Source: Phycisphaeraceae bacterium | GTDB lineage: Bacteria; Planctomycetota; Phycisphaerae; Phycisphaerales; Phycisphaeraceae | Assembly: GCA_029260695.1 (NCBI GenBank) | Contig: JAJDCT010000291.1 | Location: 1-14,269, forward strand | Direction: 5' to 3' | DNA length: 14,269 nt | Shown: positions 7,255 through 14,269 of the stretch, piece after piece | Layout: each line of letters opens with the position of its first letter | Numbering within the stretch: position 1 is the first letter of the stretch | Made by a program: the position numbers and the translations under genes | Notes under the pieces: generated by a model | Database searches by the model: none | Told to the model about the DNA's origin: nothing | The model's input: the letters and a program-made list of their open reading frames with translations, nothing else

Positions 7255-10200
7255 ATGATGCCGGGACAGCTATCAGAGGGACAGAATCCGGGCTCTTCAG
7301 CCCGTGGTGGGTCACGTCTATCTGGCGTGAGCTTTCAAGAGGCATGTGACCCCGTCCGAGGCTTGGAGCCATTAGAACCAAGGCTGCTTCTCAGCGCCGT
7401 CGTGCCGGGAGAAGAGTTCATAACGCCGGTGTCGGCTTTCGGCTCCGAAGCGGTTGCCTCGGCGGTCGGTGGTGAGGTTATCCATCAGGAACAGACTCAA
7501 TTCGACAACTTCTTCGATCCCAATATTATCACCTTTGATTTTCCGATTGATCCGAATGCCATCAACGGCCGGATCGAGATCACAGCACTTTCAGACATCG
7601 ATAGCCTATCTGAGACTGTTTCCCTCGATGCCGAGGGGGTCGTGTCTTCGGAGTTATTCACCGGCCTTGATGATGGTATACGCCCTTTCTCATCAACGAT
7701 CGATTTGAGTGACACAGACCTGGCAACGCTGGCTGCGGACGGGAACCTGCACCTGGCGTTTACGCCGTCCGCTGCGGTCGACGACTTCGGGAATGTGCAG
7801 GAGTTCGTCACGGTCGGGCTGACATATGAAGTCCCGCCAACGCCTATTCCCTTGGACCCGTCGTCGCCGTTAATTAGTGGTACCTATCGGGGATCAGTTT
7901 CTGACGAGATAGATGTGGCCTCTGATGTAGACACGTTTACGCTTGATCTGGAGGCCGGCCAGACGTTACGTATCAAGGGCCTGCCCGATACCACCTTGAC
8001 ACTCACGGTAGAAGTGCGGGACCCTGCTGATGCGGTGATCTACGTCGGGTCCTCTACGTTGCCTGGCGAACGGATACTCCCGCAGGCGATCCCCTTGACC
8101 ACGGACGGGGCGTACAAGGTGATTGTCGGGTCAGACGGCACACTGGGTCAGTACAGCCTCGGTGTGGTCGTTAATGAAGCGATCGAGGAAGAGTCTATCG
8201 GTGGTGCGAGCAACGACTCGTTCGTTACCGCACAGGATCTTGACTTGCAGTTCATCGATGCCGGGTTCGGCTCTCAGCGTGCCTTGCTTCGAGGCACCGC
8301 GTCCGAGCACGGGCCGGGGGGCAGCATTGTCTTGACCGAATCATTCGAGTCAGGCCCAGTAGTAAACCGCTGGTTCACCTCATCGACCGGTAACGGACGA
8401 ATACAGTTCACATCTACATTCGGTGCGTCAGACGGGTCTTTCGCGCTGTTTATGGACAGCACCAATACCTGGGCCCGCAACGAGGCGACCTGGATCGTCA
8501 ATCTGTTTGGCGGTAAGCCGGCGGTGTTGTCCTACGATCAGATCAAGTGGTCCGACTTTGACAGCCCCCTGTTTAGCAGTTTCCCGAGCACCGGGTTCAA
8601 CGGTGACGGCGTTGCTTTCAGTGTAGACGGGATCACCTATTACTCTGCCAGAGCCAAGCTGAACACGCCGAGAGGGGTTTGGGAGAACGTGTCGATCGAT
8701 CTGGCCGCGGAGGCCGACCGGGTAGGTGTGACACTCGGGACAGACACACGGATCAGGTTCCAGCAATACGATTTTACTTCGCTGACCACCACCGGGCGTG
8801 GCTTCGACAACATCAAACTGACTACTTTTGACGGCGCAACGATCCCGTCGCCTTTGCCTGACTTCTATCGCTTTTCCTTGGCGGCCGATCAATTCGCAAG
8901 CATCGATCTACAAAGCACGGTCGGTGGGGCGATCGCATTCAACCTGTACGATGCGGCAGGCATTCTGCTGACGCCCGAGGGCGTGTCGTCGGAGGTTGGG
9001 ACCGCTAGTCTTGTTAATTTCAAGGCTCTATCTGCCGGTGAGTACTTCATCGAGGTGACGCAGGGCCTTGGCGAATACCAGTTGACAATCGTGCGTGATG
9101 GGACGCTCGAGGTAGAGCCCAACGAGACACCCGCCGAAGGGCAGCTGATTTCCCGGACAGGTGTCGTGCTCGGGGCCACGGACAGTGTCGGTGATACCGG
9201 TCACTTTAAGGTCCCGGTTGTGGCCGGTGATGCGCTTGTATTTGAAACGTTCACACTAAACGACGGCGTTTCTGGGCTAAACACGTTCGATCCGATCCTG
9301 ACGCTCTTCGATCCCAACGGGACATCGGTCGCCACCGACGACAACAGCGCCCCGGATGGTCGAAATGGGTTGCTCTCTCACACGGCGACGCTGTCGGGCG
9401 TCCACACCGTGGAGGTTTCCAGTAGCGGGACAACTGGTGCTTACACGCTGTCGGCTTCGGGCTTTACGGGGTCACTTGTCGAGCCGTTCGTAGTCGAATT
9501 CTCAACGGTCGAAGAAGGAGAGGTACTGAACAGTAATTTCGCCTTCATCGATCTGACCCTGAACGATGACGCGTTGCCTACAAGCGTCGATCCTGGCGAC
9601 TTCACCCTCAACGGTGTAGAGGCAACCGGCGTGACACACATCGTCGGCACACGGACCTATCGGTTTGACGTACCCACCGAGGCCTATCTCACCACCCTGA
9701 ACCAGATCGATCTGGTCGGTGGGTCCATCCGGAATATTGAGGGCGATTGGAACGATCCATTCTCCGCGGTATTTTCGGTCAACCAGCCTGGTGATCCCAT
9801 CATCATCGGGTCTTCTATCCTCGAAGGCGACAGCGTCCAGACCGGCGACCTCACGATCGTGCTGAAGTTCAGCGAAGTGATGAGGGACCCCTTCCGTGGA
9901 TTTGGCGAACACGCCAGACTCGACAAGCAGGCCGACGAAACCTTCGTCGACTACGACCCCTATACCAACGAGCTGACCCTGACCTACGCGAACCTGACCG
10001 AGGACGTCTACACGTTCAGCCTGCCCTATTGGGTTCATTTCCCAGGCGAACAAGATACGTATATCCAAGACATGGGTTTCCGCATGCTCGATGCGGATGA
10101 GAACCCGCTCACCACGGTGCCCAGCGGTGACGGCCAATTCGGTGGTACGTTCGACGTCAATTTTAATGTCGTGGATGATACAACTGCCCCCCTTAGCCTG

Positions 10201-13200
10201 AGCTTCTCCCCCATCCTACCAAGCGGGAGCTTCGCCCATCATGCGATCTTTACCGATGCAGCTGAGTTCCTTGATGATACCGATCGATTCGCGGTCGATC
10301 TGAACGCTGACTATTTCTATTCTTTCCTGATAACGCCCGACGATGAGCCTTCGTTGCAGATTGAAGTTGACCTGCTGGACGCGACTGGCGCGCTGATCGC
10401 GACTTCCACCGGTTCAAGCCCGGCCATCCTGAATAACCTGTCCGTTCCCGTGACAGGGACGTATACCCTTGTGGTCCGCACGACCGGGGGGGTCGGGTCA
10501 TACACCGGGGAGGTGCTGCTGAACGCGGGATTCGAAGAAGAGTTTTTCGGCGGGCCGACCAACGACGATCTCGCGACGGCGCAGGTCATTGATAGCTTGT
10601 TCGCAGACCTGGACGGCCCGATCCGTCAGGCGGTGGTGGTGGGCAACGTGCCGGCTGTCCCGCTCGCGTTCGTGGAAACTTTTGAATCCGGTGTACTGGG
10701 GCCTGAATGGACCACGAGCACAAGCAGCGCCGGTGGCAGCATCGAAGTCCGATCCGATCTCAATCAGGCGGAGGGAGACTTCGCGCTCTGGATGGAATCC
10801 CCTTTCGTTGATCCTTCGAACAATGAGGCGATCTGGACCGTCGATCTGACGAACGCCGCCGATGCACTGTTGACGTTCTCGTACGCTGAGGATATCGACG
10901 TCGCGCAATTGCTGCCATCCACTTACACCGGCAGTCGGAACGGCGACGGGGTCTCGATCAGTGACGACGGCGTGACTTGGCGCACGGTGTTCAACGCCTG
11001 GAACTCTGACCGACGTGTCTGGGGCACGCGTACCATTAACCTGGTCAACGAGGCCGGGCAAGCGGGGATGACCCTCGGGCCGGACTTTAAGATCAAGTTT
11101 CAACATTTTGAAGACAATGTTAATACGCCAGGTCGCCGCGGTTACGACAACATCCAGATCAGGGGTTTGAAGGTGGCCAAAACGCCCGCAGACCTCTACC
11201 GTGTCGGCCTTACGGCCGGGGAGCACCTCAGCGTTACGTTGAATGACGATGCGGGCGATCCGTTTGCGCTGGAGCTGTTGGACGCTGCGGGCCAGCTCCT
11301 GGCGGTTGGCGCACCGGGCTGGACCGATGCCGATGCGTTGATTGACGGGTTCAGTCCCCAGACCGATGGAGACTATTTTATCCGGGTCGTCAGCGACGCA
11401 CTGGATTACAAGCTGATCGTTACGCGCCAGGCCGGGTTCGCGCCTGAGACTTTTCTTAAGATCCCGATCGGGGCCACAGGCCAAGTCGTCAGCTCGATCG
11501 GGTTATCGAGCTCGGATACTGATCAGTTTACTTTGCTTGCCAACGCCGGGGATGTCCTGAGACTCTGGACCACCACACCGCAGGTCGGCGGGGCCGCGAT
11601 CCTTAACACACCGGACACCTTCCTTGAATTGTTCGATCCGGCAAACACGCTGGTTGTTAGCGGCGGCGGGGGAGGGGACGGAACCAATGCGCTGTTGAAC
11701 CACACCGTGGCACTGACCGGAACCTACACTGTCCGAGTCAGCACCGAACTAAGCACCCGCGGCGGGTACGTCCTGCACACGACCGGGCAGACCGGTGCGG
11801 CCCCGCCGTTCGAGGTGACTTTCAGCACATTGTTCGATGGCGAGTTCGTCAACACCGTCCCGAACGAGGTCTTGCTGAACTTCAGCCAGCCGGTCCGTCT
11901 GGACACCCTGGCGGCGTCGGACCTGACGATCGACGGCGTGCCGGCGCTGAGCGTCACGGTCAACGACCCGGACACCCTGACCTTCGAGCTGCCCGCGGGC
12001 CTGATCGACGGGCCTCACGACCTTGTGATCGCCGGCGACGCGCTCGCTTCGCTGACCGGAAGCCTGCTTGAGCCGTTCGCCGCCCAGTTCACGATCGACA
12101 CCGTCGCGCCGCGCGTGATCAGTTCCTCGATCCAGGACGGAGATATGTTCGAGCCCGGCCGGATCGAAGTGGTCATCCAGTTCGACGAAGAGATCGCGGT
12201 TGTGTTCGATCCGATCGACTTGGATGCCACGCTGAGCCCGCAGATCTTCGGGGGCTCGCTTATTCGGCCCACCTCCGCCGATTACGACCCGGTGTCATCG
12301 GTGCTGACACTCAGCTTCACCGACGTGCCGGAGGACAGTTACGTATTTCGGCTGGATAGTAGTGCTTCCAGTTTTGACTTCCATGACCGGGCGGGTAACG
12401 CGATTGACGGTGAGGCCATCGCCTGGCCTATCCCATCGAACATCTCGGGCAACGGCGTGCCCGGCGGCGACTTTATCATCAATCTCGACGTCGATCGTGT
12501 CACCCCGGATCAGTTGAAATTCCAGCGGCCCGTCCCTCTGGCGCCGCTAACCTCAGTGAGTCTGAACAATATTGGCCTGCTGTCTGATATCACCGACACC
12601 GACCCGTTCTCGGTGTTCATGCAGCCGGGGCAGATACTCACCGCGGTTTTGAGTTCGCCTTTTTCGTTCAATGATCCGTTCACCCTGACAGGGCCGGGTA
12701 TCAGCGCGACCTCGCCTGCGATCGGGGAGCCGGCGGTGCTGGAATACCGTCATACCGGGCCGGCGGGCGACGTGGTGCTGGTCGCCAGCGGGGAAGCGAT
12801 GTATGAGGAATACCGGTTCGACCTTTATATCAACACCGTGTTCGAGCAAGCGCTGCCCTTAACCACCGACGGTCTGGCCCCGGCGTTGGACCTTAACGCC
12901 GCGTTTGTCGGCGTGCCCGGGGCCGGTGTGGCAACCGCCAATGTCAGGGGTGTATTCGAAGACTTCACGCCCGACACCTACGCCGTGGACCTGCAGGCGG
13001 GCGAGTTCCTGGCGTTGGCACTGAACAAAGAAAACATATTCAGCGCCGCCACCGTCGAGATACTCGACCCCGTGACAGGTACTGTCCTGGCGACGAGCAC
13101 GCCCGTCTTTCCGCCCGAGCAGTCAACCGTGGACTTTGTCGCGCCCTCGGCTGGCCGATATGACGTGCGGATTAGCGCGACCTCTTCTACCGAATACCAA

Positions 13201-14269
13201 TTGACTGTCACACGAGGCGCCGTAGTGGATATCGAACCCAACGACGCGCCCGGCGATGGATTGAAGAGCCTGGATGACGCCAGCGCGGCCCTGGGTTATC
13301 TGCGGGAATTGGGCCAAGAGCGGCTGTTTGTCACAAGCACGTTTAATAATTCGGGCTCTGGCGCCGTTAGTGAGTTGGACCCCGACACCTTCGCGGTACT
13401 CAACCACTTCACCGTCGCGCCTATTCAGGGTGAATTCGGTCCTTTCGCGGCCATCACCTACGACGGTGTGAATCTCTACACACGTCGTTCATCTTCGCGG
13501 TACATACACGTTGTCGACCCTGACACCGGTGAGCTGCGGGGCCTGATCAGCACGCTTAGCCAGCTCGGCGGCGCGTCGGATATCGCGAGTTACAGGGGCG
13601 ATCTGGTTGTCCCGGACCGCTTCGGCAATCTCATATTTGTGGATCCCGAATCCTTGGCCGTGGTCAGGCAGATGTCCCTTGGCTCCCTACCATTCCAGAT
13701 TGTCGGTGCAGGCGATCGGGATTCATTCTTCATACAGACTGATTTCAGGGGTGCCGAGTTTGTTGAGATCGATGCCTTTACCGGACAGACGCTGAACACG
13801 ATCACACTAGGGCAGGGCGCATTCTCGTTCGTATCCGGTTTGGCATACGTGAACGGCCGACTGTATAGCTCGGTGTTCGGCGGGGAGTTGGCCGCTGCAT
13901 TCGACCCGGATACAGGTGAACTATTGCCCATCGAAGACCCCGGTTGTGTTTGTGCCAGCGTGTACGGCGGCGACGGCGTGATCCCTGGCTCCGTTGAGCC
14001 GGACGTGGATCTTTACTCGCTTGCACTCCCATCCGGGCAGCGGGTTACGCTTTCGACGATCACGCCTTTCGATGACCCTTTGGGTATGCCGTTGAACAGC
14101 CTGGACGCGGCGGTCAGTGTGCTGGGTACTGATGGTGTTGAGGTTGGGTTCGATGACAACAGCGCGGCGGACGGTAAGAATGCGTTGCTCACATTCACCG
14201 CCCTGGCCGGCGGGACCTACACGGTGGAGGTTTCGGCAGTGAGCGGCACGGGCGAGTACCTGTTGGAAG
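7255..14269 (+). CDS. Giant LEPR-XLL surface/secreted-type multidomain protein (3' end outside window)
   Basis: A single frame runs from ATG 7255 (second ATG at 7258; in-frame stop at 7219-7221) to the window end, 2338 codons with no stop. Residues 36-48 read GLEPLEPRLLLSA, the LEPR-XLL motif found near the N-terminus of very large planctomycete proteins; no classical hydrophobic signal peptide is present. After a beta-rich domain (about 50-200) come PPC-like beta-sandwiches, 'FESG' modules (about 361-526 and 1140-1306), SbsA/Big-type Ig-like domains recognised by repeated 'SSI..GD' openings, and a propeller-like segment (about 2023-2234). They form tandem supermodules of about 780 residues. 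I find only three cysteines: residue 31, in the N-terminal leader, and 2231 and 2233. A role in adhesion, cell-envelope structure or matrix binding is plausible but not shown; no catalytic domain was recognised. The downstream sorting signal, if any, lies outside. No link to nos function is evident. Confidence 0.92.
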   Translation, partial: MMPGQLSEGQNPGSSARGGSRLSGVSFQEACDPVRGLEPLEPRLLLSAVVPGEEFITPVSAFGSEAVASAVGGEVIHQEQTQFDNFFDPNIITFDFPIDPNAINGRIEITALSDIDSLSETVSLDAEGVVSSELFTGLDDGIRPFSSTIDLSDTDLATLAADGNLHLAFTPSAAVDDFGNVQEFVTVGLTYEVPPTPIPLDPSSPLISGTYRGSVSDEIDVASDVDTFTLDLEAGQTLRIKGLPDTTLTLTVEVRDPADAVIYVGSSTLPGERILPQAIPLTTDGAYKVIVGSDGTLGQYSLGVVVNEAIEEESIGGASNDSFVTAQDLDLQFIDAGFGSQRALLRGTASEHGPGGSIVLTESFESGPVVNRWFTSSTGNGRIQFTSTFGASDGSFALFMDSTNTWARNEATWIVNLFGGKPAVLSYDQIKWSDFDSPLFSSFPSTGFNGDGVAFSVDGITYYSARAKLNTPRGVWENVSIDLAAEADRVGVTLGTDTRIRFQQYDFTSLTTTGRGFDNIKLTTFDGATIPSPLPDFYRFSLAADQFASIDLQSTVGGAIAFNLYDAAGILLTPEGVSSEVGTASLVNFKALSAGEYFIEVTQGLGEYQLTIVRDGTLEVEPNETPAEGQLISRTGVVLGATDSVGDTGHFKVPVVAGDALVFETFTLNDGVSGLNTFDPILTLFDPNGTSVATDDNSAPDGRNGLLSHTATLSGVHTVEVSSSGTTGAYTLSASGFTGSLVEPFVVEFSTVEEGEVLNSNFAFIDLTLNDDALPTSVDPGDFTLNGVEATGVTHIVGTRTYRFDVPTEAYLTTLNQIDLVGGSIRNIEGDWNDPFSAVFSVNQPGDPIIIGSSILEGDSVQTGDLTIVLKFSEVMRDPFRGFGEHARLDKQADETFVDYDPYTNELTLTYANLTEDVYTFSLPYWVHFPGEQDTYIQDMGFRMLDADENPLTTVPSGDGQFGGTFDVNFNVVDDTTAPLSLSFSPILPSGSFAHHAIFTDAAEFLDDTDRFAVDLNADYFYSFLITPDDEPSLQIEVDLLDATGALIATSTGSSPAILNNLSVPVTGTYTLVVRTTGGVGSYTGEVLLNAGFEEEFFGGPTNDDLATAQVIDSLFADLDGPIRQAVVVGNVPAVPLAFVETFESGVLGPEWTTSTSSAGGSIEVRSDLNQAEGDFALWMESPFVDPSNNEAIWTVDLTNAADALLTFSYAEDIDVAQLLPSTYTGSRNGDGVSISDDGVTWRTVFNAWNSDRRVWGTRTINLVNEAGQAGMTLGPDFKIKFQHFEDNVNTPGRRGYDNIQIRGLKVAKTPADLYRVGLTAGEHLSVTLNDDAGDPFALELLDAAGQLLAVGAPGWTDADALIDGFSPQTDGDYFIRVVSDALDYKLIVTRQAGFAPETFLKIPIGATGQVVSSIGLSSSDTDQFTLLANAGDVLRLWTTTPQVGGAAILNTPDTFLELFDPANTLVVSGGGGGDGTNALLNHTVALTGTYTVRVSTELSTRGGYVLHTTGQTGAAPPFEVTFSTLFDGEFVNTVPNEVLLNFSQPVRLDTLAASDLTIDGVPALSVTVNDPDTLTFELPAGLIDGPHDLVIAGDALASLTGSLLEPFAAQFTIDTVAPRVISSSIQDGDMFEPGRIEVVIQFDEEIAVVFDPIDLDATLSPQIFGGSLIRPTSADYDPVSSVLTLSFTDVPEDSYVFRLDSSASSFDFHDRAGNAIDGEAIAWPIPSNISGNGVPGGDFIINLDVDRVTPDQLKFQRPVPLAPLTSVSLNNIGLLSDITDTDPFSVFMQPGQILTAVLSSPFSFNDPFTLTGPGISATSPAIGEPAVLEYRHTGPAGDVVLVASGEAMYEEYRFDLYINTVFEQALPLTTDGLAPALDLNAAFVGVPGAGVATANVRGVFEDFTPDTYAVDLQAGEFLALALNKENIFSAATVEILDPVTGTVLATSTPVFPPEQSTVDFVAPSAGRYDVRISATSSTEYQLTVTRGAVVDIEPNDAPGDGLKSLDDASAALGYLRELGQERLFVTSTFNNSGSGAVSELDPDTFAVLNHFTVAPIQGEFGPFAAITYDGVNLYTRRSSSRYIHVVDPDTGELRGLISTLSQLGGASDIASYRGDLVVPDRFGNLIFVDPESLAVVRQMSLGSLPFQIVGAGDRDSFFIQTDFRGAEFVEIDAFTGQTLNTITLGQGAFSFVSGLAYVNGRLYSSVFGGELAAAFDPDTGELLPIEDPGCVCASVYGGDGVIPGSVEPDVDLYSLALPSGQRVTLSTITPFDDPLGMPLNSLDAAVSVLGTDGVEVGFDDNSAADGKNALLTFTALAGGTYTVEVSAVSGTGEYLLE
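7289..7304. other. Hairpin at the 5' end of the LEPR-XLL gene
   Basis: CGGGCT (7289-7294) and AGCCCG (7299-7304) are perfect inverted arms around the loop CTTC. It falls in codons 12-17 if translation starts at 7255. If the real start were the in-frame GTG at 7327, it would instead lie in the leader RNA. No T-run follows. It could modulate early translation or be chance; the latter is possible for a 6-bp stem. Confidence 0.35.
7861..10200 (+). repeat. Supermodule A of the giant protein
   Basis: In order: a PPC-like domain (about 7861-8175); a linker with the NDSFVTAQDLD pattern that opens a second PPC; an inserted FESG module (about 8335-8830); the rest of that PPC (about 8845-9110, DFYRFSLAADQ to YQLTIVRDG); a third PPC introduced by VEPNET (about 9115-9465); and two Ig-like domains (about 9481-9780 and 9784-10190). 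Boundaries are by eye. It aligns at protein level with supermodule B at an offset of 2322-2349 bases. Confidence 0.7.
10201..12540 (+). repeat. Supermodule B of the giant protein
   Basis: The same domain order as A. Matched landmarks are FESG at 10681 versus 8344, NGDGV at 10939 versus 8599, DNI of the module end at 11143 versus 8803, and PPF/EPF starting the first Ig-like domain at 11803 versus 9481. All give a period near 2.33 kb (about 780 residues). Codons differ widely between copies while protein motifs are kept, which suggests an old duplication. The first Ig-like domain of this copy lies in an unusually GC-rich stretch. Confidence 0.7.
12541..14269 (+). repeat. Supermodule C of the giant protein, rearranged and cut by the window end
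   Basis: It begins with a diverged PPC-like domain (about 12541-12840). An uninterrupted PPC follows (about 12880-13215, DTYAVDLQAGE to YQLTVTRGA), with no FESG module where A and B carry one. The next linker, IEPNDAPGDG, leads into a propeller-like insertion before the third PPC resumes at about 13999 (VEPDVDLYSLALPSG). The window ends at the YTVEVS...GEYLLE strand, equivalent to about 9465 in A and 11790 in B, so Ig-like domains may follow. Confidence 0.6.
13321..13956 (+). other. Beta-propeller-like segment within the giant protein
   Basis: Five repeats with a central Asp-Pro/Asp-Ala turn followed by a Thr/Ser-Gly or similar step are seen: LDPDTFAVL, VDPDTGELRG, VDPESLAVV, IDAFTGQTL and FDPDTGELL. 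The Asp codons lie at 13378, 13516, 13642, 13771 and 13903, a regular 42-46-residue spacing typical of YVTN/Kelch/NHL-style propeller blades. It ends near a Cys-Val-Cys pair. Fold assignment is inferred from periodicity and strand pattern. Confidence 0.55.

Noticed and set aside
7101..7349. Small + strand open frame (82 codons, GTG start) before and overlapping the giant gene
   Set aside because: It overlaps the LEPR-XLL gene start in another frame, has no recognisable domain, and its composition resembles translated non-coding DNA.
10498..11484. Long reverse-strand open frame (328 codons)
   Set aside because: It lies wholly opposite the giant gene, whose + frame shows clear repeated domains. 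Its Arg/Val/Asp-rich product is typical of an antisense shadow in GC-rich DNA. The reverse frames at 9502-10137, 763-1539, 3401-4039 and 3736-4416 were rejected for the same reason.

Overview
The window looks like part of a planctomycete chromosome, possibly class Phycisphaerae. The evidence is a giant secreted-type protein with the N-terminal 'LEPLEPRLLLSA' (LEPR-XLL) motif, a feature well known from Planctomycetes, next to a clade II (atypical) nitrous oxide reductase cluster. The base composition is moderately GC-rich. Every supported gene is on the + strand. No tRNA, rRNA, CRISPR array, insertion sequence or attachment site was seen.

Region 1 (1-7051) is a tightly packed nos operon for reduction of N2O to N2. 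It holds, in order, the 3' part of nosZ (catalytic enzyme with its CuA domain), nosB (membrane protein typical of clade II clusters), a single gene fusing nosD to nosF (periplasmic beta-helix, transmembrane linker, cytoplasmic ABC ATPase), nosY (ABC membrane subunit), nosL (copper-chaperone lipoprotein), and a gene encoding a haem-copper-oxidase subunit III-like protein with a c-type cytochrome domain inserted in a periplasmic loop. nosB starts directly after the nosZ stop. The last three junctions are 4-base stop/start overlaps, so translation is probably coupled. The only real gap, between nosB and nosDF, contains a perfect 7-bp-stem hairpin. NosD-F, NosY and NosL would form the copper/sulfide maturation machine for NosZ. 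The COX3-cytochrome c protein, and perhaps NosB, are candidates for electron delivery to the CuA site. NosR, NosC, NosG and NosH homologues are not in the window.

Region 2 (7052-7254) is a 203-base intergenic stretch. It has a plausible sigma70-type promoter with a short inverted repeat in its spacer. No convincing terminator for the nos operon was found.

Region 3 (7255 to the end) is one uninterrupted open frame of 2338 codons that runs off the window. I translated it row by row and found no stop. It encodes a giant extracellular-type protein of beta-sandwich modules: pre-peptidase C-terminal (PPC)-like and SbsA/Big-type Ig-like domains, plus a recurring 'FESG' jelly-roll-like module. These are organised as a supermodule of about 780 residues repeated in tandem: A, B and a rearranged C. 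In C the FESG module is missing and a beta-propeller-like segment is inserted in the next PPC domain. A GC-rich patch near 11761-12120 stands out in codon use.

The points most worth following up are the NosD-NosF fusion, the COX3-cytochrome c fusion inside a nos operon, and the nested-domain supermodule architecture of the giant protein.
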